A stretch of 37,564 nucleotides of DNA, taken from SZUA-592 sp041556555 (GTDB lineage Bacteria > Pseudomonadota > Gammaproteobacteria > Eutrophobiales > Eutrophobiaceae). This document shows positions 17,352 through 24,882 of this stretch, piece after piece (position 1 is the stretch's first letter; every line of letters begins with the position of its first letter). Where the stretch lies: NCBI GenBank assembly GCA_041556555.1, contig JBFFIE010000016.1, positions 1 to 37,564 on the forward strand. Direction: 5' to 3'. The position numbers and the translations under genes were made by a program. The notes under the pieces are model-generated. The model made no database searches, was not told the DNA's origin, and saw nothing but the letters and a program-made list of their open reading frames with translations.

Positions 17352-18326
17352 TCAGCGTTGCCGGATATTTTTCAATTTTATCTTTTGCTGTGTTCCCTTG
17401 GCCTTCAGTAACTTTGCGAGAGTACTATCACGTTTTAACAACAGGCGGAAATATTCTTTCGGAATTTTTATTAAACTTGATTTTTCGTTAGTTCTGGCAA
17501 AGGCATTGCGTTTACCCTTGCTGTCGGGCATCAGGGCCTGCTCTCCGAAGTAATCGCCTTTCTTCAGTTTGGCAAGGATAACTGCATTACCATTCGGATC
17601 CAGGGTAAAAATTTCTATCGTACCGGACAGCACGACATACATAGCATCGGCTGGCTGCGCTTCCTTGACCACAAAATTACCGGGCGCCACATGTATAACG
17701 TCTGTCCACTGGTTGATCGAAAGTAGCTCTGCACGGTTCAGGCTCCTGAACAAGGGGATTTTCATAATCAAATCCCTGACCGGGTTGGCGGGCAGGGGGT
17801 TCTGACTTGGCGGTTTCGTGCTGGTAATCGGTGTTTTTGATTTTGCCGTGGGTTTTGCTGGTTTGGGCGGCATTCTTGACGGTGGCGGGGTGGCCGGATT
17901 GATTGCCGTGATCTCCTCGTCTTCCTCAAGGCTAAAGGTGTCACGTTTGACACTCAGCAGCACATATTTTTTGTCAATCTTGAATACTTTTGTGGGATAA
18001 AGGGTTTTTACACTCGCATTGCGCCGACCGGTACTGCCCGGGAGCAGAGAACGTTCGCCAAAAAAATCTCCTGCGCGTAATGTGGCTATAGCTATTTCCC
18101 GATTACTTGATTCGGCCCTGATAAGCACTTCGACCACGCCCTCAAGAATGATGTACATACAGTCACCAATCTCGGATTCCCTGATAATGATGTCCTTGGG
18201 TTGATATATTTCCACGCAATTTTCCGGCGCATCAATGATCTTTTGCAGGATATCATCCGGCAAGGATCTGAATACTGTCGTGTTCTTGAGTAACTCTTTT
18301 TTTAGTGCCAACCCGTCCATAAACAA
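17352..18326 (-). CDS. Protein with two cyclic-nucleotide-binding domains joined by a Pro/Lys-rich linker
   Basis: A 324-residue protein made of two CNB (cNMP-binding, CAP_ED) domains and no recognisable output domain. Domain 1 (about 15-128) has the phosphate-binding cassette around F89-G-E91 with R101-R-N-A104. Domain 2 (about 185-305) has F260-G-E262 with K272-R-N-A275. The linker (about 140-185) is rich in Pro, Lys, Ser and Thr and is probably disordered. It has no helix-turn-helix, so it is not a CRP-type transcription factor itself. In both cassettes Asn lies between the Arg and Ala, so cAMP or cGMP binding is possible but not assured. It lies between the large oxidoreductase and the ABC exporter on the same strand. 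A sensor or scaffold role is inference. The first ATG is used; ATG four bases later in another frame is unlikely, while MDGL at 18320 is a close in-frame alternative. Confidence 0.85.
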   Translation of the reverse strand: MFMDGLALKKELLKNTTVFRSLPDDILQKIIDAPENCVEIYQPKDIIIRESEIGDCMYIILEGVVEVLIRAESSNREIAIATLRAGDFFGERSLLPGSTGRRNASVKTLYPTKVFKIDKKYVLLSVKRDTFSLEEDEEITAINPATPPPSRMPPKPAKPTAKSKTPITSTKPPSQNPLPANPVRDLIMKIPLFRSLNRAELLSINQWTDVIHVAPGNFVVKEAQPADAMYVVLSGTIEIFTLDPNGNAVILAKLKKGDYFGEQALMPDSKGKRNAFARTNEKSSLIKIPKEYFRLLLKRDSTLAKLLKAKGTQQKIKLKNIRQR

Positions 18327-18445
18327 ACCTGATTTAAGATGACTTCAGATTTAAATGCGCCCTGGTCGATGCCAGGATTGGTTATAGGTACTCTCTCGGG
18401 GAGCCATTATTATCCCTGTCATGTTGATTTGCAAAAGTGAACTTT

Positions 18446-18465
18446 AAAAGTGATAGCTGAATCAC
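18446..18465 (-). terminator. Weak intrinsic terminator candidate after the large oxidoreductase
   Basis: On the minus strand GTGAT, a six-base loop and ATCAC form a short stem 30 bases past the oxidoreductase stop, followed by TTTT. The stem is only five base pairs, so termination would be partial at best and read-through into the twin-CNB gene is plausible. Confidence 0.3.
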
Positions 18466-18494
18466 CCGGGCAGGATTACCCGCGTGTTCGATAC

Positions 18495-21400
18495 TCAGTT
18501 TACCGCGCCAGACTCATTATCCAGCAATGTATCCAGCCATAGGTTAGATAGTTTTTCCTGGACCGAGTTCTGCCGCAGGCGGCTGTTCAGATTGGAGAAA
18601 TCGACCCGGTCCAGTTCCTGATCCTGATTGTAACAGGAGTATACAAAGTACTCCTCACCGGTCGTGGGTTCAATGTGCTTGCAGAGGCACTGGGCGCAGA
18701 CCCCCTTCATCATGCATTGCATGGGCGAATTGATAGAGCCGATGGCGGAATGTCCTGGCTTGAGATACGCTCGCAGACGACCGTGGCGGGCCTCTTTTAC
18801 GGCCGCCATCATCCGGTCCGAGCCAATAACGATCATGTGATCGACGTCCTCGATTTTGATGCTGGTTTCACCCAGGTCTCCTTTGGCGTACGCTTCGATG
18901 GCCTCGAGAATATTGCCAACAAAACTCTTGTCCTGCGGCCGGTTGGGCTTGATAGGTTCGATACCGGGCGCGGCATCCACTGACCAGACGATAACATCAG
19001 AGGCTGCCTCGATTTCCGGGACCTTGAACACATCCCCGGGATTTTTGTAACCGGCAAAATAAATCACCTGGTTGCCGGCTGCCCGCAGGGCCTTGCCTAT
19101 GGAGAATTGCACGGCATTGCCCAGTCCGCCACCCAGCAACATGACAGTCTTGTTGCTGGTGATTTCCGTGGGTGAACCGGTCACCCCCATGACGACCAGC
19201 GGATCGCCCGGTTTCCAGAACCGGCATAATCTGGACGAACTGCCCATCTCCAGCGCTATCAGGGAAATCAACCCGTTGTCCTTGTCGACCCATGCGCCGG
19301 TCAAGGCCAGACCTTCGGCCGCCAATATGGTATCGTCAACCTGCATGGCCAGCGATTCATAATTCTGTACCCGGTAAAACTGCCCCGGCTCAAACTTGCG
19401 TGATTGCAGGGGCGCCTTGACGATGACTTCAACGATAGTCGGTGTCAGCCGGTTCACTTTCACCACAGTTGCCTGCAGCTCGTATTCCAGTCGGGTAAAC
19501 AGTACCTGCAGGGATTTATCCCGTTGCCCCTGATCAACCGGGTCAAGCCCGGCCAGCTGCTTTTCGAATAATTTGACCACGTAAGGGTAGCCGTCCTTGG
19601 CACTGGCCATGGCCTTGACCACGTTACCGGCATAGACGGGGTGATTGTCTCCGTAGAAGGAAATGAATTTCCCGTTTTTCTGGTAGGAGGTCATTGGCGC
19701 TGGCCGACCTATCTTCGGCAGGGCCGTATCGTCCATGGGGACCAGCTCCGGCAGTTCATCATCATTGTTCCAGTGGGGTTCATAGCGCTGGAAGAAACGC
19801 GCCGCCATGCGGAAGGTATAGGGATGTTCACTCTCATAGATGGTATTGGGAGAGGTGCCTGCGGCGATGAACAAGCTGCGCATCGGGACCTCGACTTTCT
19901 GGCCGCTGGCCACCCACTTGCCTTCTTTCTGTTCCAGCTGTTCAAAGCGCACCGCCCTGAGCGCACCGTATTCATCTTCCAGCGCCTCATTCGGGCTCAT
20001 GCCCTCGGCCAGCTGGATACCTTCGGCCAGGGCTTCATGTATCTCCTCGTGGTTCTGGCGGTAGGCAGGGGATTCTTTCATCCCCTTGCGATAGAACATC
20101 GTAACGCCGCCCCATTGCTCAATCAGCGGCATAAAATTCGGCTTTTCCCCTGCCCGGTTGGCCCGTTTCCGCTCGGTAACAACGGCCCTGCCGTGGTTCA
20201 GGAACTCGTCCAGGATTTCCAGTTCTTCCGGGCTGTAGTGCGCGCGGATGGCATCTTCACCCCGCTTTGTCACCAGTGTGTTGTAGCGTGTCAGTATTTT
20301 TTCGACCTGAACCGGGTAGTAAGCAGCTACTTCGGTGGTGGTATCGATCCCTGTGAGCCCGCCGCCGATCACGCCCGCCGGTAACCGCACCTGCAGGTTG
20401 GCCAGGGAATTCATCTTGCCAGCGCCGGAAAGTTGCAGCGCCATCAGGAAGTCTGAAGCCTTACGGATACCGCGAATCAGATTGTTCTTCAGACCGATAA
20501 TGGTGGGTTTTCCGGCCCCGCTGGCGATCGCAATATGGTCAATGCCCATATCCCAGGCGTCTTCGATGGTCAGCGTGCCGCCAAAGCGTATCCCGCCGAA
20601 AGAGCGAAAATTAGACCGGCGCGCCAGGCTCAGGTAGATCACTTTCAGGAAGTTCTTGTCCCAGCGTACCGTGATGCCATATTCGGCAACACCGCCAAAC
20701 CCACTGAGGATACGTTGATCCAGCGCTTCGTAAAGGTCCGCAAAATCCCTGACCGGTTCCGGGGGGCTACCGTCTTTACCGGTCAAATCCACCGGCAGGG
20801 GCTCAATCTTCAGGGCATCGATGCCGATCACCCCGAACCCCTCGTTGGCCAGATAATGCGAGAGGGTGTAACCGGCAGGGCCCATGCCCACGACCAGTAC
20901 ATTTTTACCGTTATAAGGCAGGGCATGAGGGCGCTTGACGTTGAGCGGATTCCAACGGGTCAGCAGGCTGTAAATCTCGAAACCAAAAGGCATGAACAAC
21001 ACATCGGTCAGCACATTGGTTTCGATCTGAGGGATATTTACCGGGTCCGTCTTTTGATAGATACAGCCGCGCATGCAATCGTTACAGATCCGGTGACCCG
21101 TGCCCGGGCACATCGGGTTGTCGATCATGACCAGGGCTAGGGCACCGATATTGTCACCCTCGCGTTTCACCACGTGCATCTCTGAAATCTTTTCACCCAG
21201 CGGACACCCGGTGATCGGGGTACCCAGAGAATTGGTCTTGAACTCACCACTGCGCTTGTTTCGCATTCCCTTGGAACAGGAATCCGTATCCCGCTCATGG
21301 CAATAGATACAGTGATCAATCTCGTACTGGACCTGGCGCTGGTTGAAACGGTGATCAGTCAGGGCAAAGCCGTCACGGCGGCGGTACGCATGTTCCTCAC

Positions 21401-22238
21401 AGACCCAGGTAGTGAAGCCGCTGCGTTCCCTGGTGGTATGCTCGACCAGGTTATTGAAATCCTTCTTGCCTGGTGATTTGAAACTCATCCAGCCTGAAAC
21501 CAATTTGCTGAGTTCCTTATCGCTCTGCGCGGCAAAGGCCCACTGGCGGATTACATCGAGCAAAGCTGTCACCAGTTTTGCATCATCACTCTCGGCCAGT
21601 GCCGCACTGAAGGCACGGGCGGCCTCAGCATCCGCTTGCAGGCGCTGGCGCAGTGCCTTCACTGCTTCACTGGCGCCGGCATAATCACTGTTATCGCCTT
21701 TTTCCAGTGCGGTGTAGTGATCCTCGAGGGCGAGCAAGCTGGCCGCAGCCCGTCCGATACTGAGTTCCAGGTCGTTATCTGCATGGAGATCAGGAAAGCC
21801 ATGTTCGAGTAACAGTTCCAGTTTCAGTTGTAGCTGCTGGATGTCCCAGTCCGCGATATCCACATCCTTGAAATGTGTGGCCAATTCTCCAACCACTCGA
21901 TTTTTAAAGACGAACATATGGTTGACCTCATCCTTGATGCTTGCCTGTTGTTCCGCACGTTCCACAGTGACAGTAAACAAGCTGGCGATAAACTTACCGA
22001 CATAAGGCGCCAGCCGGACCAACAGATCAGATTCCTCCCGGGCCACCAGGTTGTCACCGCGTGCCGCACGATAGTCCAGGTATGCCCTGTGCAGATCCGG
22101 GTTTGCCTTTTTCAAATGCTCGTCAAAGACCTCAAGCAATGCGGCCAGGCACTCGGGTCGATACAAATCGGCATAAGTGAATCCGTCAATGCCCAGCAGG
22201 CGCTCCTCTGCGGGCTCTTTCCGTGCTATTTTTGACAA
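18495..22238 (-). CDS. Giant FAD/NAD(P)/Fe-S oxidoreductase: GltD/NfnL-like plus PyrK/NfnS-like fusion
   Basis: A 1247-residue, apparently cytoplasmic redox enzyme (no signal or membrane segment). Residues 1 to about 280 are an alpha-helical, acidic region I do not recognise. From about 309, clustered cysteines (CIYCHERDTDSC, GCPLGE, NPMCPG, ICNDCMRGC) match the two [4Fe-4S] sites of the GltD/NfnL N-terminal domain. A Rossmann FAD motif, VGMGPAGY, lies near 445 and a second dinucleotide motif, GVIGGGLTG, near 621. The C-terminal third (about 920-1247) is ferredoxin-reductase/PyrK-like: EPGQFYRVQNY for flavin, LLGGGLGNA near 1033 for NAD(P), and a CMMKGVCAQC cluster near 1172 with a later Cys near 1203 for [2Fe-2S]. 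The start is TTG at 22238, backed by GAGG eight bases upstream; no ATG is in frame. The likely role is NAD(P)H-linked electron transfer to or from ferredoxin or another partner; bifurcation is only a possibility. Confidence 0.85.
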   Translation of the reverse strand: MSKIARKEPAEERLLGIDGFTYADLYRPECLAALLEVFDEHLKKANPDLHRAYLDYRAARGDNLVAREESDLLVRLAPYVGKFIASLFTVTVERAEQQASIKDEVNHMFVFKNRVVGELATHFKDVDIADWDIQQLQLKLELLLEHGFPDLHADNDLELSIGRAAASLLALEDHYTALEKGDNSDYAGASEAVKALRQRLQADAEAARAFSAALAESDDAKLVTALLDVIRQWAFAAQSDKELSKLVSGWMSFKSPGKKDFNNLVEHTTRERSGFTTWVCEEHAYRRRDGFALTDHRFNQRQVQYEIDHCIYCHERDTDSCSKGMRNKRSGEFKTNSLGTPITGCPLGEKISEMHVVKREGDNIGALALVMIDNPMCPGTGHRICNDCMRGCIYQKTDPVNIPQIETNVLTDVLFMPFGFEIYSLLTRWNPLNVKRPHALPYNGKNVLVVGMGPAGYTLSHYLANEGFGVIGIDALKIEPLPVDLTGKDGSPPEPVRDFADLYEALDQRILSGFGGVAEYGITVRWDKNFLKVIYLSLARRSNFRSFGGIRFGGTLTIEDAWDMGIDHIAIASGAGKPTIIGLKNNLIRGIRKASDFLMALQLSGAGKMNSLANLQVRLPAGVIGGGLTGIDTTTEVAAYYPVQVEKILTRYNTLVTKRGEDAIRAHYSPEELEILDEFLNHGRAVVTERKRANRAGEKPNFMPLIEQWGGVTMFYRKGMKESPAYRQNHEEIHEALAEGIQLAEGMSPNEALEDEYGALRAVRFEQLEQKEGKWVASGQKVEVPMRSLFIAAGTSPNTIYESEHPYTFRMAARFFQRYEPHWNNDDELPELVPMDDTALPKIGRPAPMTSYQKNGKFISFYGDNHPVYAGNVVKAMASAKDGYPYVVKLFEKQLAGLDPVDQGQRDKSLQVLFTRLEYELQATVVKVNRLTPTIVEVIVKAPLQSRKFEPGQFYRVQNYESLAMQVDDTILAAEGLALTGAWVDKDNGLISLIALEMGSSSRLCRFWKPGDPLVVMGVTGSPTEITSNKTVMLLGGGLGNAVQFSIGKALRAAGNQVIYFAGYKNPGDVFKVPEIEAASDVIVWSVDAAPGIEPIKPNRPQDKSFVGNILEAIEAYAKGDLGETSIKIEDVDHMIVIGSDRMMAAVKEARHGRLRAYLKPGHSAIGSINSPMQCMMKGVCAQCLCKHIEPTTGEEYFVYSCYNQDQELDRVDFSNLNSRLRQNSVQEKLSNLWLDTLLDNESGAVN

Positions 22239-22370
22239 GTCTGAAACCTCATAAAAAAGTCAGGGAATCTGGGTGAGAACTTCAGGGACGGGCATGGTGC
22301 CGAACTGAGAATATAATGAAAAGTAATTATTCTCTATATTTTTATAAATAAAAAGAATAAAAAGCCCATT

Positions 22371-22392
22371 CAGTGTGCATTATGACACACTG
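22371..22392. promoter_or_regulatory. CRP/FNR-family-like dyad upstream of the large oxidoreductase
   Basis: CAGTGTG and CACACTG form a perfect seven-base inverted repeat around an eight-base spacer. The inner TGTG-N8-CACA has exactly the spacing of the CRP consensus (TGTGA-N6-TCACA), though the inner A and T are C and A here. The centre lies about 143 bases upstream of the oxidoreductase TTG, and two possible minus-strand -10 boxes (TATAAA near 22341-22346, TATATT at 22310-22315) lie between. It is also just beyond the terminator of the DUF4389 gene. Binding by a CRP-like regulator is inferred from geometry only. Confidence 0.45.
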
Positions 22393-22395
22393 CAC

Positions 22396-22420
22396 AAAAA
22401 CTGGAAAAGCCGGATTCCAG
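22396..22420 (-). terminator. Intrinsic terminator of the DUF4389 gene
   Basis: Read on the minus strand, CTGGAA, an eight-base loop and TTCCAG form a six-base-pair stem followed at once by TTTTT. It begins 5 bases after the DUF4389 stop codon. The position and T-run fit a rho-independent terminator, although the stem is modest. Confidence 0.6.
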
Positions 22421-22425
22421 CCCGG

Positions 22426-22773
22426 TCAGGAATCCTTCCGCGTGGTCACATCAAGGGAATCTTCTTCGCCGTCACCATCGTTCCCTGATCTGTTGTTCTG
22501 AACTTCTGTCCCGGGATAGGGGCTGAATGGGAAGGGCCGCATCTCGGACTGGAAGGTGACATAGTTCAGTACCTGCAGGGCATACTCGGAAATACTGTGA
22601 CTGAACGCGGAAAGCTGCTGGTTCAGAGACCCGGTAAAGAGCTTGGTGAGGAACTGAAAAATCACCAGCAACCAGATAAGAATGACCAGGAAATAAAAAA
22701 TGACGCCGAAAATCACGATAAACAATCCCCTGATCCAGGTATCTACATTTTTCAGGTTTTCTTTAACGTCCAT
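22426..22773 (-). CDS. DUF4389-family membrane protein
   Basis: A 115-residue protein with one long hydrophobic region (about residues 17-46, long enough for a hairpin or one long helix), an amphipathic middle and a polar, Asp/Glu/Asn-rich C-terminal tail (about 85-115). The order of helix, LTGxxN-type loop (here KLFTGSLNQQL) and YALQVLNYVTF fits DUF4389, a family of unknown function common in gammaproteobacteria. It is divergent from ybeD and upstream of the large oxidoreductase on the same strand, but a terminator separates them. Function unknown. Confidence 0.8.
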   Translation of the reverse strand: MDVKENLKNVDTWIRGLFIVIFGVIFYFLVILIWLLVIFQFLTKLFTGSLNQQLSAFSHSISEYALQVLNYVTFQSEMRPFPFSPYPGTEVQNNRSGNDGDGEEDSLDVTTRKDS

Positions 22774-22887
22774 ATCCCCTCCAGTTTGTTAAACGACGTT
22801 AATGAGAAAAAACACAAAAAAATTATAACGACTCCCGCAGCAAAAATCTGCTTGATCCTGATGCTTATCAATGGCCATGCCCGCATA

Positions 22888-22896
22888 TGTTACTAT
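22888..22896 (+). promoter_or_regulatory. Possible extended -10 promoter for ybeD-lipB-lipA
   Basis: TG-T-TACTAT at 22888-22896 fits an extended -10 element on the plus strand in the 159-base gap between DUF4389 and ybeD. No convincing -35 hexamer lies 16-18 bases upstream, which extended -10 promoters can tolerate. The predicted start would be about 30 bases ahead of the ybeD GTG. Confidence 0.35.
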
Positions 22897-22932
22897 TAAA
22901 TGAAGAAATCCATTTCCTGAAAACCTGGACCA

Positions 22933-23196
22933 GTGCAATACGATTCAGCCCTCGAATTTCCCTGCGAATTTCCCATCAAGGCCATGGGTCGGGCCGATGA
23001 TAATTTTGACGCCCTCGTGGTGGGGATCATTCGCAAACACACACCGGATTTTTCCGACTCAACTGTCAAGTCACGCCTTAGTAAAGGCGGTAATTACGTT
23101 TCAATCACAGTGACGATCAATGCCCGTAGCCGTGAGCAACTGGATAACATCTATCTGGATTTGACGGCCAACGACCTGGTACTGGTTGCCCTCTAG
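22933..23196 (+). CDS. ybeD: DUF493 / YbeD-family small regulatory-fold protein
   Basis: An 87-residue protein of the UPF0250 (YbeD) family, which has an ACT-like fold and no firmly established role. The LEFPCEFPIKAMG start and the later SKGGNYVSITVTI segment are hallmarks. The start is GTG at 22933; an in-frame stop at 22918 excludes anything earlier. It is the first gene of the conserved ybeD-lipB-lipA set, and lipB starts 4 bases after its stop. Confidence 0.94.
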   Translation: MQYDSALEFPCEFPIKAMGRADDNFDALVVGIIRKHTPDFSDSTVKSRLSKGGNYVSITVTINARSREQLDNIYLDLTANDLVLVAL

Positions 23197-23200
23197 GCAA

Positions 23201-23863
23201 ATGCGGCAAGCGATCATCAGGCAACTGGGCCGCAGGGAATATCAGGAAGTGTACCGTGAGATGCAGGCATTCAACGATACACGCCAACAGGATACCCTGG
23301 ATGAGATCTGGTACCTGGAACATGACCCCGTTTATACACTCGGTCTGGCCGGGCATGAAGAACACTTACTGTCCACTGCTGATATCCCCGTTATCAAAAC
23401 TGACCGGGGCGGGCAGGTTACCTACCACGGCCCGGGACAGCTGGTGGTCTATTTAATGATTGATCTCCGACGCAAGGGTACCGGGGTCAAGGAATATGTC
23501 AGGCTCATTGAGCAATCGCTCATTGATTACCTGGAAACGCTCGATGTGTTTGCCAAACGCCTGGCCGGGGCACCCGGTGTCTATGTCAGCGGCAGGAAGA
23601 TCGCTGCCCTGGGTGTCAGGGTCAGGCGTGGCTGTGCCTACCATGGGCTGGCGCTGAATGTCGATATGGAACTGTCTCCCTTCAATGGAATCAATCCCTG
23701 TGGTTATGAAGGGATGAAGGTGACCCAATTATGTGACGAAGGCTGTGCAGTGGATGTACAGACAGCCTTCGATGGTTTGTTGCCGTTTTTGTCTGCACAT
23801 CTGGGTTGTGTCATACACCAGCCCGTTACCATGCAAGCACAAATAGTAGCCCGCAGTCCTTGA
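23201..23863 (+). CDS. lipB: Octanoyl-[acyl-carrier-protein]:protein N-octanoyltransferase
   Basis: LipB moves the octanoyl group from ACP to lipoyl domains, the first step of lipoate synthesis. From the ATG at 23201 it is 220 residues. The RGGQVTYHGPGQLV motif, Lys133 in GRKIAALG and the acyl-carrying Cys167 in INPCGYEG are all present. A TTG five codons upstream (23186) is possible but would overlap ybeD, so the ATG is preferred. The lipA ATG follows the stop directly. Confidence 0.96.
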   Translation: MRQAIIRQLGRREYQEVYREMQAFNDTRQQDTLDEIWYLEHDPVYTLGLAGHEEHLLSTADIPVIKTDRGGQVTYHGPGQLVVYLMIDLRRKGTGVKEYVRLIEQSLIDYLETLDVFAKRLAGAPGVYVSGRKIAALGVRVRRGCAYHGLALNVDMELSPFNGINPCGYEGMKVTQLCDEGCAVDVQTAFDGLLPFLSAHLGCVIHQPVTMQAQIVARSP

Positions 23864-24865
23864 ATGTCCTCTCAAACATGTAACTTTATGTCATCACAAT
23901 CGATAGATAACAGACCTGACAGGAAACAACGAGGTGAACTGAAAACTTCACGTCTGCCCGTGAAGGTCATTCCCAGCCAGGGGCCTTTACCCCGTAAGCC
24001 GCACTGGATCAGGGCCAAGGCACCGACTGACCCGAAGGTTATTGAGCTGAAATCTATGCTGCGTGAACACCGTTTGCATACGGTATGTGAAGAAGCCTCA
24101 TGTCCCAACCTGGGTGAATGTTTTGCGCATGGTACCGCCACATTCATGATCATGGGTGACCTGTGTACTCGCCGTTGTCCGTTTTGTGATGTGGCCCATG
24201 GCAGACCCAGACCGCTTGATCCGGATGAGCCTGCCAATCTGGCAGAGACGATCGGGTTAATGAAACTGAAGTATGTCGTTATTACCTCGGTTGACCGCGA
24301 CGACCTGAAAGACGGTGGGGCCGGCCATTTCCGTGACTGTATCCGTGCCACAAGAGCAGCTGTGCCAGGGATTACCGTGGAGATCCTGGTGCCGGATTTC
24401 CGCAGAAAAATGCAATTGGCCCTGAAAAGTCTTGGCGAATGCCCGCCAGATGTATTTAACCATAACCTTGAATCAGTTCCCTCGCTTTACCGCAAGGTCC
24501 GGCCTGGCGCCGATTACAGCTGGTCACTGGATCTGATCAGACGCTTCAAGGCTGCGAATCCGGAAGTGCCGACCAAGTCCGGGTTAATGCTCGGCCTGGG
24601 TGAGGGTATTGATGAGGTGAAACAGGTCCTCAGGGATCTCAGGATACACGATTGTGACATGTTAACGCTTGGTCAGTACCTGCAACCTAGTCGTTACCAC
24701 CTCCCCGTGGAACGATTTGTAACCCCAGATGAATTTACGGAGCTGGGTGAATATGCCCGAACGCTGGGTTTCAGCAGTGTTGCCAGCGCCCCCATGGTAC
24801 GTTCATCCTATCACGCAGACCTGCAAGCGCTGTCGACACTCAAGGTAAGGGGAAAAACAGCCTAG
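23864..24865 (+). CDS. lipA: Lipoyl synthase (radical SAM)
   Basis: LipA inserts two sulfurs into octanoylated proteins using two [4Fe-4S] clusters. The 333-residue product has the sacrificial auxiliary cluster at Cys75, Cys80 and Cys86 and the radical-SAM cluster at Cys101, Cys105 and Cys108. The C-terminal ASAPMVRSSYHA, with the conserved RSSY serine ligand, is present. Its start abuts the lipB stop. The stop codon lies inside a palindrome that also carries the stop of the convergent M23 gene. Confidence 0.97.
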   Translation: MSSQTCNFMSSQSIDNRPDRKQRGELKTSRLPVKVIPSQGPLPRKPHWIRAKAPTDPKVIELKSMLREHRLHTVCEEASCPNLGECFAHGTATFMIMGDLCTRRCPFCDVAHGRPRPLDPDEPANLAETIGLMKLKYVVITSVDRDDLKDGGAGHFRDCIRATRAAVPGITVEILVPDFRRKMQLALKSLGECPPDVFNHNLESVPSLYRKVRPGADYSWSLDLIRRFKAANPEVPTKSGLMLGLGEGIDEVKQVLRDLRIHDCDMLTLGQYLQPSRYHLPVERFVTPDEFTELGEYARTLGFSSVASAPMVRSSYHADLQALSTLKVRGKTA

Positions 24866-24882
24866 GGCCCTAGTCGGTTTTT
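24853..24882. terminator. Bidirectional intrinsic terminator between lipA and the M23 gene
   Basis: A perfect 12-base palindrome, CTAGGGCCCTAG (24862-24873), is flanked by AAAAAC on the left and GTTTTT on the right, so 13 of 15 positions pair across the whole inverted repeat. Transcripts from either side would end in a stem followed by a run of U. The TAG of lipA (24863-24865) and the TAG of the M23 gene (24870-24872, minus) both lie inside the palindrome, four bases apart. Confidence 0.65.

Noticed and set aside
19641..20384. A 247-codon open frame antisense to the giant oxidoreductase
   Set aside because: The sense strand encodes convincing NAD(P)-binding domains here; the antisense product has no family features.
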